A stretch of DNA of 64,000 bases from Phyllobacterium sp. YR531 (GCF_000282595.1 NZ_AKIZ01000035.1:124001-188000); one strand, 5' to 3'. Positions 1 to 9,760 are shown, numbered from the stretch's first letter. Made by a program: numbers and translations. Notes: generated by a model from the letters alone, not told the origin.

Positions 1-771
1 TCAGGTGAAGTCGATCGCCTGGAGCGAGCTACCATTGCGCTTCAGCCAAGCCTTGCAACGTTCCGTATCCGGGCACAGCTCGCCGCACAATTTCCAGAAC
101 TTGGGGCCGTGGTTCATTTCCTTCAGGTGCGCCACCTCATGCGCCACCAGATAATCGATGATCGGAGGCGGAGCCATCATGATGCGCCACGAAAATGCCA
201 GCGTGCCATCAGATGTGCAGGAGCCCCAGCGGCTCTTCGTATCCTTGATGCGGATGACCTTCGCACGGCGTCCAACCGTTGCCGTATGCCGGGCCACGAG
301 AATTTCGAGGTCGCGCTTGGCTTCGCGCTTGAGAAAATCGCCGACACGCCGGGCGAGATGGGGGCGGTCGCCATATACGATCAGGCGCGGACCCTCGGCA
401 CCATTTTCCTGCCGCACTGTCCCACGTGCAGCGGGTTCGTGCACAATGAGATGGGGAACGCCGCGTACAGGAATTTTCACGCCGGGACGCACTTTCGGCT
501 GATCCGGCATCTTGGCAATGCGCGTTTCGATCCAGCCTTCGTGCCGGACAAGGAACTTGTCAATTTCACGCGATGGTACGCCCGGCGGCACAGTCATCCG
601 CAAACCCTTGCCGCCTGCATCAATACGCAGTGTCAACCGCGTTGCCCGCGCATTCTCCATGACGCGTAAGGGCAAAATCCGGCCCGCAACCTCATAGCTC
701 CGCTCAGCCCTCAGTGTGGCCGATTTCTTGACTGGCTTGGGAGGCGAAGCCCGAAAGAGCGATAGGATCAT
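1..771 (-). CDS. YgjP-like (DUF45) zinc metallopeptidase family protein
   Basis: Predicted cytosolic metal-dependent hydrolase of the YgjP/DUF45 (SprT-like) family; substrate unknown. The zinc motif HEVAH lies near residues 211-215, with a third ligand in MNHGPKFW about ten residues on, plus the family's SRWGSCTSDG segment upstream. I start at the ATG at 771, giving 256 residues. The longer reading frame to 801 begins with TTG inside the terminator of the neighbouring gene and is unlikely. The stop codon occupies the first three bases of the window, so the gene is complete. Family assignment is firm; the biological role is not. Confidence 0.85.
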   Translation of the reverse strand: MILSLFRASPPKPVKKSATLRAERSYEVAGRILPLRVMENARATRLTLRIDAGGKGLRMTVPPGVPSREIDKFLVRHEGWIETRIAKMPDQPKVRPGVKIPVRGVPHLIVHEPAARGTVRQENGAEGPRLIVYGDRPHLARRVGDFLKREAKRDLEILVARHTATVGRRAKVIRIKDTKSRWGSCTSDGTLAFSWRIMMAPPPIIDYLVAHEVAHLKEMNHGPKFWKLCGELCPDTERCKAWLKRNGSSLQAIDFT

Positions 772-799
772 GATCTCAATAATAATTGATTCGTGCGGC

Positions 800-836
800 A
801 AAACAAAAGCGGCGACGGAAGGTTCTCCGACGCCGC
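800..836 (-). terminator. Rho-independent terminator of the DUF2852 gene
   Basis: On the minus strand an 11-bp near-perfect stem (826-836 pairing with 809-819, one mismatch, six-base loop) is followed by a T-rich tail. It sits just after the stop codon of the gene at 862-1311. Confidence 0.75.
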
Positions 837-861
837 CCAGCGGATTTGAATGGGATGAAGA

Positions 862-1311
862 TTATTCTCGATCTTCATTCACATCAGGCACGGTGCCCGA
901 TGGCTTTTTCGCTACATTGTTGCGGGTCGACATGAAGCGATCAAACTCTTCACGATCCTTGGCGCGGCGAAGTTCATTGGCATATTCCTCGAATTCCGCA
1001 CGCATTTCCTCAAGCTTGCGGCGTTCCTCGGCAAGACGCTCCAGCTCCTTGTCGCGCCATTCGTCGAAAGCAGCATTGCCTGTGCCGAAGGGAGCGCGGC
1101 CGAAATGCGCCGAACGCTTGTTGCGACGGAACGCGCCGCAGAAACTGTCAGTCTTGCGGCTGACGTCCTGCTTGAAACCTTCGAGGCGATCACCCCAGAG
1201 AATATAGGCGAGCATGGCAAAACCCAGCGGCCAGAATAGCATGAAACCGATGATCATCAGAGCGATGGTCGCGGGAGTCCAGCCCGGCCGGATTAAAGCA
1301 GCATTGTTCAT
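862..1311 (-). CDS. DUF2852 family membrane protein
   Basis: 149-residue protein of the alphaproteobacterial DUF2852 family, function unknown. One hydrophobic segment at about residues 12-38 (ATIALMIIGFMLFWPLGFAM) predicts an inner-membrane anchor. It is followed by a basic linker and a charged, probably coiled-coil helix at about 85-120 (ELERLAEERRKLEEMRAEFE). The start at 1311 is preceded by a strong AAGGAAGGG ribosome-binding site; the longer frame to 1392 has none that I can see. It is followed by its own terminator. Confidence 0.85.
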   Translation of the reverse strand: MNNAALIRPGWTPATIALMIIGFMLFWPLGFAMLAYILWGDRLEGFKQDVSRKTDSFCGAFRRNKRSAHFGRAPFGTGNAAFDEWRDKELERLAEERRKLEEMRAEFEEYANELRRAKDREEFDRFMSTRNNVAKKPSGTVPDVNEDRE

Positions 1312-1427
1312 ATTGAGCCCTTCCTTCTTAAGAAGCCCCGACCCTAATTGGTCGATTATGAACGACATGGGAAAAGCATTGCGGCTTTTCAAGAAAACGT
1401 GATTCCAATAACCGCAAGGGATTGAAA

Positions 1428-2573
1428 TCAGGACCGTTTCTTTACGTGATCCAGTCCGGCGACGAGAAGTCCGGCCACCAATGCCCAGAAGGCGGCGCCG
1501 ATACCGGCAATCGTAATGCCTGATGCCGTGACGGCAAAAGTGACGATTGCGGCGAGGCGCTCATCCTCGATTTTCAGCGAGAGTGCCAATGCGTTGACGA
1601 AAGCACCTATAAGCGCAAGACCAGCAACAAGTGCGATCAGGGGAGCAGGCAGTACGGCAAAGAGAGCCACCAGAGAAGCCCCGAACACCGCAAAAACGAG
1701 ATAGCTCAGTGCATAAAAAGGGCCGGTGAGCCAGCGTTTTGCCGCATCAGGATGGGCGTCCGGGCCCGTGCAGATCGCAGCTGAAATTGCCGCCATATTG
1801 CTGGTAATTGCACCAAAAGGCGCTGTGAATAGCGAAACCAGACCTGTCACCTGCAACGCTGAGGCTGTAGGGGGTTCATAACCGGCTGCGCGCAATACTG
1901 CAAAGCCGGGCAGGTTTTGCGATGCCATCGTGACGAGATAAAGCGGCAAGGCGAGGCCGATCATGGCGTGCATGTCAAAAACCGGCATGATCAGGTTAAG
2001 CGTCGAGAGTTCTATCACCGGCACGCTGGCTACGCGGCCAGTGGCGAAGGCAAAGATCACACCGCCGAACAGAACGGCAAGGACTGCCATTGCCGGATTG
2101 AAAAGGCGGATCACAAAGAACAGCAGAACAAGCGGTAAAACGAAGAGGGGGTCGACGGGAACCGTTCGTGCTGCGCCAATCAGGAAGGCAAAGAGCACTC
2201 CCGCAAGCATGCCCGAAGCGATCGACGCAGGTATTTTGGATACGAAGGTCGATATGGGTTTGATCAGGCCGGTGAGGATAATTGCGATCGCTGTGACAAT
2301 AAATGCACCGACTGCCTGGGGCATTGTAAAGCCGATGGAACTGCCGATGAGCGCGAGTCCGGGCGTTGACCAGGCACTGATGATAGGCATCTTGTAGCGC
2401 CAGCTGAGATAGCCGGTGGCAACAACCATGGCGAGACAACTCGCGGTAACCCAGCTTGCGGTCTCTGCCTGAGTTGCACCAAGAGCATTTGCCGCCGCGA
2501 TGATGAGCGCGAGTGTCCCGCCAAATCCTACGATGGCAGCAACGACAGCAGAGGCAATCACGGAAAAGCGCAT
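1428..2573 (-). CDS. benE: BenE-type benzoate/H+ symporter family transporter
   Basis: 381-residue inner-membrane protein made almost entirely of hydrophobic helices (about 11-12), matching the BenE family in length and pattern (AETASWVTASCLAMVVATGYLS near the N-terminus, FGAITSNMAAISAAICTG in the middle). Family members are proton symporters for benzoate or related aromatic acids. No benzoate catabolic genes are visible nearby, so the true substrate is uncertain. It starts 11 bases after the stop of the alpha/beta hydrolase gene, so the two are probably co-transcribed, hydrolase first. Confidence 0.85.
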   Translation of the reverse strand: MRFSVIASAVVAAIVGFGGTLALIIAAANALGATQAETASWVTASCLAMVVATGYLSWRYKMPIISAWSTPGLALIGSSIGFTMPQAVGAFIVTAIAIILTGLIKPISTFVSKIPASIASGMLAGVLFAFLIGAARTVPVDPLFVLPLVLLFFVIRLFNPAMAVLAVLFGGVIFAFATGRVASVPVIELSTLNLIMPVFDMHAMIGLALPLYLVTMASQNLPGFAVLRAAGYEPPTASALQVTGLVSLFTAPFGAITSNMAAISAAICTGPDAHPDAAKRWLTGPFYALSYLVFAVFGASLVALFAVLPAPLIALVAGLALIGAFVNALALSLKIEDERLAAIVTFAVTASGITIAGIGAAFWALVAGLLVAGLDHVKKRS

Positions 2574-2584
2574 GGCAGGCCTGA

Positions 2585-3403
2585 TTATTGAACGGAAGGA
2601 GTGGTCTTGATGCTACCCGCCATTGAAGACACGGTTCGGCCTAAAAGTTCAAGGTCCTGCGGTCGTGATAGTCTGTGATCCCCGTCGCGAACCAATGTAA
2701 TGGTCACATCGTCGACAGGCAGATGGTCCACGAGTTTCATGGCATGTTTGTAGGGTACGTCTTCATCGCGCATGCCTTGAAGGATATGCACCGGACAATC
2801 GGTCTGGATAACACCCTTGAGAACCTGATTGGCCTTTCCATCCTCAAGTAAAGCTTTGGTGTAGATATAGGGTTGGTCGGAATATTCCGACGGTTCTTCC
2901 ATATAGCCTTGATCAGCGATCTGCTTGCGCTGTCTGTTGGTCAAGTTCGGCTCTACCAGCTCGGAGGTGAAGTCGGGAGCAGGTGCAATCAGCACAAGAC
3001 CGGCAACGCGGCCGCCCTCGCCGAGCCTTTGCAATTCTGCAAGCAGGCGCAGGGCAATCCAGCCGCCCATGGATGAGCCGACAATAATCTGCGGTCCCGT
3101 GGAGAATTGGCGGAACACGCCGAGACTTTGTTCGAGCCAGAGCGATATGGTCCCGTCGCGGAACTCGCCGCCCGACTCGCCATGCCCCGAATAATCATGG
3201 CGCAGGAAGGCGTGCCCGTTTGCTGCCGCCCACTCATCCAGAAAATTTGCCTTGCTGCCCAGCATGTCGGAACGGTAACCGCCGAGCCAGACTACGCCGG
3301 GGCCGGTTCCGGCACGTCTTCGCAAGGCAATATTGATTCCGTTCAGGTCAAGATATTCCGGTGTGGAGGGTGTCATGGGTCGCGACTCGCTTTCGATCTT
3401 CAT
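2585..3403 (-). CDS. Alpha/beta hydrolase
   Basis: 272-residue soluble serine hydrolase. The nucleophile elbow is GSSMG with Ser at about residue 111; an oxyanion-region HDYSGHGES lies at about 69-77; the likely acid is in GMRDEDVP and the catalytic His in RDGDHRLS near the C-terminus. It resembles small acyl-protein or palmitoyl-thioesterase-like (ABHD10-type) hydrolases, but the substrate cannot be read from sequence. Two starts are possible, ATG at 3403 or ATG at 3376; neither has a strong ribosome-binding site. First gene of a probable operon with benE. Confidence 0.85.
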   Translation of the reverse strand: MKIESESRPMTPSTPEYLDLNGINIALRRRAGTGPGVVWLGGYRSDMLGSKANFLDEWAAANGHAFLRHDYSGHGESGGEFRDGTISLWLEQSLGVFRQFSTGPQIIVGSSMGGWIALRLLAELQRLGEGGRVAGLVLIAPAPDFTSELVEPNLTNRQRKQIADQGYMEEPSEYSDQPYIYTKALLEDGKANQVLKGVIQTDCPVHILQGMRDEDVPYKHAMKLVDHLPVDDVTITLVRDGDHRLSRPQDLELLGRTVSSMAGSIKTTPSVQ

Positions 3404-3576
3404 CTTTTTGCATGCGAAAACGCGTCAAGAAAGGCCTCTCCATTGCATAAAACTGAAATAATCCTATGTTTAATTTGAGCGATTTATCCCAAAAACAGTC
3501 ATATTGACGCCCGCCAGTACAGCTTAAGCATTGCGGCCAAGGCCCGGTGGTGCTATTTGCGGGTCCGAAATAATTC

Positions 3577-3593
3577 AGGAGACTACTGCCATT
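3577..3593 (+). promoter_or_regulatory. infC ribosome-binding site with AUU start codon
   Basis: AGGAG at 3577-3581 is followed after nine bases by ATT at 3591, in frame with the IF3 coding sequence and at the point where homology to IF3 N-termini begins. No ATG, GTG or TTG in this frame has comparable placement. AUU initiation is the known basis of infC autoregulation in other bacteria, because IF3 itself rejects non-canonical starts. Confidence 0.8.
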
Positions 3594-4127
3594 CGTCGAC
3601 CCTTTAGAGCCCAGGTGGTCCAGAAAGATGGACCACGTTCCAACCGTGATATCCGGGTACCCCAGGTGCAGCTCATTGACGCCGAAGGTGAAAACCACGG
3701 CATCGTAACGATTCAGGCAGCGTTGGCCATGGCCGACGAGGCGGGTCTTGACCTTGTCGAGATCGTGCCTAATGCCGAACCGCCAGTCTGCAAGATCGTT
3801 GATCTGGGCAAGCTGAAGTACCAGGGCCAGAAGAAGGCTGCGGAAGCTCGCAAGAAGCAGAAGACGGTCGAAATCAAAGAAATCAAGATGCGCCCCAATA
3901 TCGACACGCATGATTATGACGTGAAGATGCGCGCAATTAAGCGGTTCTTTGAAGAAGGCGACAAGGTCAAGGTAACGCTGCGGTTCCGCGGCCGTGAAAT
4001 GGCCCACCAGGAACTCGGCATGCGCCTTCTCGACAAGGTCAAGGAAGACACGGTTGAGATTTCCAAAGTGGAAGCTGAACCCAAGCTGGAAGGCCGTCAG
4101 ATGATGATGGTTCTGGCTCCACGCTAA
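3591..4127 (+). CDS. infC: Translation initiation factor IF-3
   Basis: IF3 binds the 30S subunit, blocks premature 50S joining and checks start-codon/initiator-tRNA pairing. With the AUU start the product is 178 residues, the usual length. The N-terminal domain begins with [17 protein letters not shown] and contains [14 protein letters not shown]; the linker is the lysine-rich [17 protein letters not shown]; the C-terminal RNA-binding domain has the family signature [19 protein letters not shown] frame opening at 3531 would add an unrelated N-terminus. It is followed by a strong terminator, so rpmI-rplT are probably transcribed separately. Confidence 0.96.
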   Translation: MRRPFRAQVVQKDGPRSNRDIRVPQVQLIDAEGENHGIVTIQAALAMADEAGLDLVEIVPNAEPPVCKIVDLGKLKYQGQKKAAEARKKQKTVEIKEIKMRPNIDTHDYDVKMRAIKRFFEEGDKVKVTLRFRGREMAHQELGMRLLDKVKEDTVEISKVEAEPKLEGRQMMMVLAPR

Positions 4128-4146
4128 AACCGGCTCATTGCCTTTG

Positions 4147-4172
4147 AAAAGCCGCCTTCGGGCGGCTTTTTC
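4147..4172 (+). terminator. infC terminator
   Basis: GCCGCC-TTCG-GGCGGC stem with a stable UUCG-type tetraloop, preceded by A4 and followed by five to six T's. Clear intrinsic terminator 20 bases after the infC stop. Confidence 0.92.
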
Positions 4173-4218
4173 CGTTTCGGGGCATGCGATGCTCCGGCTC
4201 TAACGGATGTAGCCCCCA

Positions 4219-4842
4219 ATGGCATTGAAATCTCCAAAAGACATGGCACGTTTCCAGCGCCGCAGGCGTCTGGTCATCGCCGGAATCATTGCACTTATTC
4301 TGATTGTCCTGATGACCATCCGTTCGGCATGGACCAACGATTGGTACCACGAGTATATCGAGGATGTCGGCATCGGTATCATCGTCCTGTCGATCCTTGG
4401 ACGCATGTGGTGCACTCTTTACATTGGTGGACGGAAAAGCGCGGAGATCGTGCGCCTTGGACCCTATTCAATAAGCCGCAACCCACTTTACGTGTTTTCA
4501 GCCTTTGGCGCTGCCGGTATCGGCATGATGACGGGCAGCCTGACCGTTGGTCTGGCATTGGCCATCATATGCTGTCTGGCTTTTCATTTTGTTATCCGTG
4601 CCGAAGAAGGATATCTGGAGAATACATTCGGGGAGACCTATTTGTCTTACAAGCGTGATGTGCCGCGCTTTTTTCCTAAATTCTCGATCTACAGGGAAAC
4701 CGGGCTGTTGAGTGTTCGCCCTTCTGTGCTCTATAAGACGCTGGCTGATGGATTGGTGTTCTTTGTATCCTATCCGTTGCTCGAATTTGTCGAATATCTG
4801 CAGTCGATAGGCATCTTGCCGGTTCTTTTGCGGCTTTATTGA
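4219..4842 (+). CDS. Isoprenylcysteine carboxyl methyltransferase-like (ICMT/PEMT family) membrane protein
   Basis: 207-residue integral membrane protein. Hydrophobic helices lie at about residues 16-36, 50-68 and 95-125, followed by the family's SAM-binding region: GPYSISRNPLYVF near 77-90, and RAEEGYLENTFGETYLSYKRDVPRFFP near 137-163. Bacterial members of this family are putative lipid or small-molecule methyltransferases; the acceptor is unknown. The ribosome-binding site before 4219 is weak, and ATG at 4243 is an alternative start. It stands alone between the infC terminator and the rpmI leader. Confidence 0.8.
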   Translation: MALKSPKDMARFQRRRRLVIAGIIALILIVLMTIRSAWTNDWYHEYIEDVGIGIIVLSILGRMWCTLYIGGRKSAEIVRLGPYSISRNPLYVFSAFGAAGIGMMTGSLTVGLALAIICCLAFHFVIRAEEGYLENTFGETYLSYKRDVPRFFPKFSIYRETGLLSVRPSVLYKTLADGLVFFVSYPLLEFVEYLQSIGILPVLLRLY

Positions 4843-4884
4843 TAGTTTTGCTGGCTTATTCGATTCAACAGTTGCGCTTTTTCA

Positions 4885-4943
4885 AGCTTCTGGTAAGAAG
4901 CACCCGTTCAAACCGCCCGGCAGGGCATGCCGTGGCGGTTTTG
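4885..4943 (+). promoter_or_regulatory. Structured leader upstream of rpmI-rplT (candidate L20 leader/attenuator)
   Basis: Two adjacent hairpins. The first is a 6-bp GCTTCT/AGAAGC stem with a GGTA loop (4885-4900). The second is a long stem at 4910-4942: AAACCGCC then CGGCA, a five-base loop, TGCCG, one bulged T, GGCGGTTT, ending in a short T-run. The rpmI start is about 90 bases further on. It could be an attenuator controlled by ribosomal protein L20, as in other phyla, or simply the terminator of the preceding gene. Confidence 0.55.
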
Positions 4944-5034
4944 TATGCTTTCAGGCTTTGGTCGGCCTGAAGTCAAAAACAGAGGCTCGAAGCTCGCAAG
5001 AGTGAATGGATCTCACAAAATCAGGAGTAGCAAA

Positions 5035-5235
5035 ATGCCCAAGATGAAGACCAAATCTGCTGCCAAGAAACGGTTCAAGATTACCGGAACTGGCAAAATC
5101 AAAGCCGCCGCCGCTGGCAAACGCCATGGCATGATCAAACGTTCGAACAAATTCATTCGTGACGCACGCGGAACCATGGTTCTCGCCGATGCCGATGCGA
5201 AAATCGTGAAGAAGTTCCTGCCTAACGGTCTCTGA
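5035..5235 (+). CDS. rpmI: 50S ribosomal protein L35
   Basis: 66-residue, strongly basic protein of the large ribosomal subunit. The start at 5035 ([20 protein letters not shown]) follows a TCAGGAG ribosome-binding site and gives the standard L35 length; the open frame back to 4927 is leader sequence. Conserved [19 protein letters not shown] is present. Directly followed by rplT after 41 bases, the usual operon partner. Confidence 0.97.
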   Translation: MPKMKTKSAAKKRFKITGTGKIKAAAAGKRHGMIKRSNKFIRDARGTMVLADADAKIVKKFLPNGL

Positions 5236-5276
5236 TCCGGGCAACGTTATCCATCCTCAAGTAAGGAGATCATATC

Positions 5277-5678
5277 ATGGCACGTGTAAAACGGGGCGTT
5301 ACGTCCCACGCCAAGCATAAAAAAGTTCTGAAGCAGGCCGAAGGTTTCCGCGGTCGCCGCAAGAATACAATCAAGACCGCCAAGGCTGCTGTCGATCGTT
5401 CGAAGCAATATGCCTATCGCGATCGCAAGAACAAGAAGCGCACATTCCGCGCTCTCTGGACACAGCGCATCAATGCTGCTGTGCGTGAGCATGGTTTGAC
5501 ATACAGCCGCTTCATCGATGGTCTGACCAAGTCAGGCATCGAGGTTGACCGCAAGGTTCTGTCGGATCTCGCGATCCACGAGCCAGAAGCATTCGGTGCA
5601 ATCGTGGCTTCTGCCAAGAAGGCGCTCGAATACCTCAAAGACACCACACCGAACGCTTTTGAAGGCGCTGTCCGCTAA
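5277..5678 (+). CDS. rplT: 50S ribosomal protein L20
   Basis: 133-residue L20, an early 23S rRNA-binding assembly protein. Starts [20 protein letters not shown] and keeps the long basic N-terminal helix ([20 protein letters not shown]) and the globular C-terminal domain ([20 protein letters not shown]). AAGGAG precedes the ATG. L20 autoregulates this operon in several bacteria, and the upstream hairpins would be the place to look for that here. An intrinsic terminator follows. Confidence 0.97.
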   Translation: MARVKRGVTSHAKHKKVLKQAEGFRGRRKNTIKTAKAAVDRSKQYAYRDRKNKKRTFRALWTQRINAAVREHGLTYSRFIDGLTKSGIEVDRKVLSDLAIHEPEAFGAIVASAKKALEYLKDTTPNAFEGAVR

Positions 5679-5720
5679 GCCAGCCGCCGCTCCCAAAGCA
5701 TTCGAAAATTTAAGTTTGGG

Positions 5721-5755
5721 AAACCCGCGCTGGCTCGGCTAGCGCGGGTTTTTCG
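5721..5755 (+). terminator. rplT terminator
   Basis: Stem AACCCGCGCT/AGCGCGGGTT with a nine-base loop and a five-T tail, about 45 bases after rplT. Confidence 0.9.
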
Positions 5756-5834
5756 ATTTTCTGACGGCGTTCTGTCTTTCACCGGAAAGACTCGGACACC
5801 TGCTATCGTCACTGCCAAACAATGGGTGAAAACC

Positions 5835-6917
5835 ATGGACGAGCTTACACAACTGGAAAGCGCCCTTGCTGCGCAGATCAATGCTGCCAATGATGAAGCG
5901 GCTATAGAAGCCGTTCGCGTTGCGGCGCTTGGCAAGAAGGGTTCGATCTCCGAAAAGCTGAAATCGCTTGGCTCAATGTCGCCGGAAGAGCGTCAAAGTC
6001 AGGGACCGGCAATCAACGGATTGAAAAACCGTATCACCGAAGCGCTGACTGCACGCAAGACGACCCTCAAGGATGCGGCGATCACCGAGCGCCTTGCCAA
6101 GGAAAAAGTGGATGTCACACTGCCGCTGCGCGCTTCGCCAGCAGAGCGTGGCCGCATCCACCCGATCAGCCAGGTCATCGACGAGATCACAGCGATTTTC
6201 GCGGATATGGGTTTCGCCATTGCAGAAGGTCCGGATATCGAGACCGACCATTACAACTTCACGGCGCTGAATTTTCCGGAAGGTCATCCGGCGCGAGAGA
6301 TGCACGACACGTTTTTCTTCAACCCTGACGAGAAGAATGATCGGCGTGTATTGCGTACACATACGAGCCCAGTGCAAATCCGAACCATGGAAGCGCAGAA
6401 GCCGCCGATCCGTATCGTGATCCCCGGCAAGACATATCGTATGGATTCTGATGCCACGCACTCGCCTATGTTCCATCAGGTCGAGGGGTTGGTTATCGAC
6501 AAGACTGCCAATGTCGCCAATATGAAATGGGTGCTTGAGGAGTTCTGCAAGACCTTCTTCGAGGTGCCATCCTTGAAGATGCGTTTCCGTCCATCCTACT
6601 TTCCGTTCACCGAGCCATCGCTGGAAGTTGATATCCAGTGTGACCGCTCCGGCAAGGAAGTGAAGTTCGGCGAAGGCAATGACTGGATGGAAATCCTCGG
6701 CTGCGGCATGGTGCATCCGAATGTGCTGCGCCATGGCGGACTCGATCCGGATGAGTATCAGGGCTTTGCATGGGGCATGGGAATTGATCGTATTGCCATG
6801 CTCAAATATGGCATGCCCGATCTCCGCGCCTTCTTCGATGCCGATGTTCGCTGGTTGTCGCATTACGGCTTCCGCCCACTTGATATGCCAACCTTGTTCG
6901 GGGGCTTGAGCGCGTGA
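5835..6917 (+). CDS. pheS: Phenylalanine--tRNA ligase alpha subunit
   Basis: Catalytic alpha subunit of the (alpha-beta)2 class II PheRS; charges tRNA-Phe in the cytosol. N-terminal coiled-coil tRNA-binding arm occupies about residues 1-85. The class II core has [24 protein letters not shown] and motif 3 in [15 protein letters not shown] choose ATG 5835 (MDELTQLES, 360 residues); the GTG nine bases upstream is possible but not needed. The 3' end overlaps the ASCH gene by four bases (GTGA), so translation is probably coupled. Confidence 0.96.
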   Translation: MDELTQLESALAAQINAANDEAAIEAVRVAALGKKGSISEKLKSLGSMSPEERQSQGPAINGLKNRITEALTARKTTLKDAAITERLAKEKVDVTLPLRASPAERGRIHPISQVIDEITAIFADMGFAIAEGPDIETDHYNFTALNFPEGHPAREMHDTFFFNPDEKNDRRVLRTHTSPVQIRTMEAQKPPIRIVIPGKTYRMDSDATHSPMFHQVEGLVIDKTANVANMKWVLEEFCKTFFEVPSLKMRFRPSYFPFTEPSLEVDIQCDRSGKEVKFGEGNDWMEILGCGMVHPNVLRHGGLDPDEYQGFAWGMGIDRIAMLKYGMPDLRAFFDADVRWLSHYGFRPLDMPTLFGGLSA

Positions 6918-7324
6918 CGCTATTGCCTGAAAGATACAAGGACTCTTTGAAGTTCGCGTTCGGGGATTCGCCCGCACTTGCTGACGAGTTGCTGGCCCTT
7001 GTGCTTGAAGGCAAGAAGACCGCGACTTGTGCGGCGGTACGTGACTATGTCGAAGACAGCACTGAAAAGCCTGTCGTTGGTCGGCGCGATGTCGTGCTTG
7101 ATGGTGCTGGCAATCCAGCGGCGGTTATCGAAACGGTCGAGATTTCATATCGCCGTTTCAATGAAGTTGATGCCGATTTTGCCCGTGAAGAGGGTGAAGG
7201 CGCGGCTACGCTGGAACAGTGGCGGCATGATCACCAGAATTACTTTAGTCGCAACGGCGGCTTCTCGCCGGATATGGAACTTTTATTGGAGCGGTTTCGC
7301 CTTGTCGAAATCCTCAAACGCTAA
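6914..7324 (+). CDS. ASCH domain protein inside the pheST operon
   Basis: 136-residue protein with the ASCH (PUA-like) fold: the N-terminal [15 protein letters not shown] is the family's G-K-T motif, followed by a beta-rich core ([20 protein letters not shown]) and the C-terminal FRLV strand. ASCH proteins are RNA-binding or N-acetylcytidine amidohydrolase (YqfB)-like; which applies here is not clear. It starts with GTG overlapping the pheS stop and ends 21 bases before pheT, so it is embedded in the operon and presumably co-expressed with PheRS. Confidence 0.82.
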   Translation: MTLLPERYKDSLKFAFGDSPALADELLALVLEGKKTATCAAVRDYVEDSTEKPVVGRRDVVLDGAGNPAAVIETVEISYRRFNEVDADFAREEGEGAATLEQWRHDHQNYFSRNGGFSPDMELLLERFRLVEILKR

Positions 7325-7345
7325 AATTGAGAAACGAGTGAAATC

Positions 7346-9760
7346 ATGAAATTCACACTCTCCTGGCTGAAAGATCATCTTGAGACGCAAGCGTCGCTGG
7401 ATGAAATCGTCGAAACCCTGACCATGATCGGTCTTGAGGTCGAGTCTCTCGATGACAAGGCTGCATTGAAGCCTTTCGTCATTGCCAAAGTATTGACTGC
7501 CTCAAGGCATCCGGATGCGGACAAGCTGCAGGTACTGACCGTTGATACGGGCGATGGTAAGCCGCTTCAGGTGGTTTGCGGTGCGCCTAACGCGCGCGCA
7601 GGGCTGATTGGGGCTTTTGCTGCTCCGGGCGCTTATGTGCCGGGCATTGATATCACCCTTTCGGTCGGCAAGATCCGGGGCGTGGAAAGCCATGGCATGA
7701 TGTGCTCCGAGCGTGAGCTGGAGATGTCAGACGAGCATAATGGCATTATTGATCTGCCTGCCGATGCGCCTGTAGGCACGAGTTTCGCTGCCTATGCCGG
7801 ACTTGATGATCCTGTCATCGAAATCAACCTGACGCCTAATCGACCTGATTGTACAAGTGTTTATGGTATTGCGCGTGATCTGGCGGCAGCTGGTCTAGGC
7901 ACGCTGAAAACGCCCGCAATCGAGCCTGTTAAGGGCACGGGTGCACCGCAGGTTGATGTAGCGCTCGAATTGAAGGGCGAGGATTATCTTTGCCCCGGTT
8001 TCGCGTGGCGTACGGTCAAGGGTGTCAAGAATGGCGCGAGCCCGAAATGGTTGCAGCAGCGGCTTATCGCCATTGGCCTGCGCCCCATCAACGCGCTGGT
8101 AGATATCACCAATTATGTCACCTTTGATCGTGGTCGCCCGCTGCATGTTTTCGACGCGGATAAGGTGAAGGGCGGGCTTGTCGTTCGCCGCGCGCGCGAT
8201 GGCGAGACGATCCTCGGCCTCAATGGCAAGGATTACACCCTGAGCCCGGAAAATGTCGTGATCGCAGATGAAAACGGTGTCGAATCGATTGCCGGCGTCA
8301 TGGGCGGCGAGCATTCCGGCTGCGATGAAAACACGGTCAATGTTGTTATTGAGTCGGCGCTTTGGGATGCGATGAATGTTGCCCGCACTGGCCGCACCCT
8401 GGGCATCATAACCGATGCCCGCTATCGTTTCGAACGCGGTGTTGATCCTGAACAGATGATCCCGGGTGTGGAGCTTGCTGCACAGCTGGTTCTTGAATTC
8501 TGCGGCGGCACGCCCTCGGAAACCAAGGTGGTCGGCTATAAGGGCCATACGCCTAAAACGGTCAAATTCCCCGCATCCGAAGTAAAGCGCCTGACCGGCA
8601 TCGATGTTTCGGCACAAACAAGTCTCGATATCCTGTCGCGTCTCGGCTTCAAGCCGCAGAGCAAAGGTGAACTGGTTGATGTTGTCGTGCCATCATGGCG
8701 CTCCGACGTTGATGGCAAGGCTGATCTGGTTGAAGAAGTCATGCGTATTCATGGCATCAATCTGATCGACCCACAGCCGCTGGTCAGGATTGACGCCATA
8801 AACAGCAAAATCCTGACCACGCTGCAGATCCGCACGCGCAATGCCAAGCGCGCGCTTGCATCGCGCGGAATGATGGAGGCTGTAACCTGGTCATTCATTT
8901 CGGAAAGCGCAGCCAAAGCCTTTGGCGGCGGAAAGCCGGAACTGAAACTGAGCAATCCGATTGCTGCGGATATGTCGGACATGCGCCCTTCGCTTTTGCC
9001 GGGCTTGCTTGCTGCTGCCCAGCGCAACGCGGATCGTGGTTTCAACGATCTCGCTCTGTTCGAAGTTTCGGGCACTTATGAGGGCAATTCTCCGGAGGAT
9101 CAGCGCCGTGTTGCGGCAGGTGTTCGCCGTGGTACTACACATTTCGAAAGTGTTGGCCGCCATTGGTCCGGCAATGCTGCGCCGGTCGGCATATTTGACG
9201 CCAAGGCCGATGCAATTGCTGTTCTCGAAGCTTGCGGTGCGCCCGTGGACAAGTTGCAAATCGAGGCCGGTGGCCCCGAATGGTATCATCCGGGCCGTTC
9301 CGGCACGATCAAGCTTGGCCCGAAGGTCATTCTTGGCACATTTGGCGAATTCCATCCAAAGACTCTCGAAACGCTTGATGTCGGGGGTAGTCTGTGCGGC
9401 TTCGAGATTTTCATCGATGCCATTCCGGATCCAAAGCAGAAAGCCACCCGCACCAAGCCTGCGCTCAATCTTTCTGATTTGCAGCTTGTGCGTCGTGATT
9501 TCGCATTCGTTGTCGATAAGTCGGTCGAAGCGGGCAGCATTGTTCGCGCCGCACTGAGCAGCGACAAGAAACTGATTATCGGAGTTCAGGTGTTCGACCT
9601 TTTCGAGGGCGCTTCGCTGGGCGAGGACAAGAAGTCCGTCGCTATCGAAGTAGCGATCCAACCACAGGAACGTACTTTGAACGATGAGGATCTGGATGCT
9701 TTGACCAAGCGCGTTGTCGAAAGCGTCAGCAAGCAGACCGGCGGCGTATTGCGGGGATAA
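7346..9760 (+). CDS. pheT: Phenylalanine--tRNA ligase beta subunit
   Basis: 804-residue beta subunit of PheRS with full domain order: OB-fold tRNA-binding domain at about 40-150 ([20 protein letters not shown]), editing B3/B4 domain at about 205-385, B5 domain at about 400-475, core and FDX-ACB anticodon-binding domain at about 710-803 ending in [17 protein letters not shown]. Usual length. Third gene of pheS-ASCH-pheT. A purely AT-rich inverted repeat follows in place of a GC-rich terminator. Confidence 0.97.
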   Translation: MKFTLSWLKDHLETQASLDEIVETLTMIGLEVESLDDKAALKPFVIAKVLTASRHPDADKLQVLTVDTGDGKPLQVVCGAPNARAGLIGAFAAPGAYVPGIDITLSVGKIRGVESHGMMCSERELEMSDEHNGIIDLPADAPVGTSFAAYAGLDDPVIEINLTPNRPDCTSVYGIARDLAAAGLGTLKTPAIEPVKGTGAPQVDVALELKGEDYLCPGFAWRTVKGVKNGASPKWLQQRLIAIGLRPINALVDITNYVTFDRGRPLHVFDADKVKGGLVVRRARDGETILGLNGKDYTLSPENVVIADENGVESIAGVMGGEHSGCDENTVNVVIESALWDAMNVARTGRTLGIITDARYRFERGVDPEQMIPGVELAAQLVLEFCGGTPSETKVVGYKGHTPKTVKFPASEVKRLTGIDVSAQTSLDILSRLGFKPQSKGELVDVVVPSWRSDVDGKADLVEEVMRIHGINLIDPQPLVRIDAINSKILTTLQIRTRNAKRALASRGMMEAVTWSFISESAAKAFGGGKPELKLSNPIAADMSDMRPSLLPGLLAAAQRNADRGFNDLALFEVSGTYEGNSPEDQRRVAAGVRRGTTHFESVGRHWSGNAAPVGIFDAKADAIAVLEACGAPVDKLQIEAGGPEWYHPGRSGTIKLGPKVILGTFGEFHPKTLETLDVGGSLCGFEIFIDAIPDPKQKATRTKPALNLSDLQLVRRDFAFVVDKSVEAGSIVRAALSSDKKLIIGVQVFDLFEGASLGEDKKSVAIEVAIQPQERTLNDEDLDALTKRVVESVSKQTGGVLRG

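Noticed and set aside
772-801. N-terminal extension of the DUF45 gene from a TTG codon
   Set aside because: It would run into the tail of the neighbouring terminator and lacks a ribosome-binding site; ATG at 771 is preferred.
5973-6977. Minus-strand frame of 334 codons opposite pheS
   Set aside because: Antisense shadow of a well-conserved synthetase gene, with no start signals.
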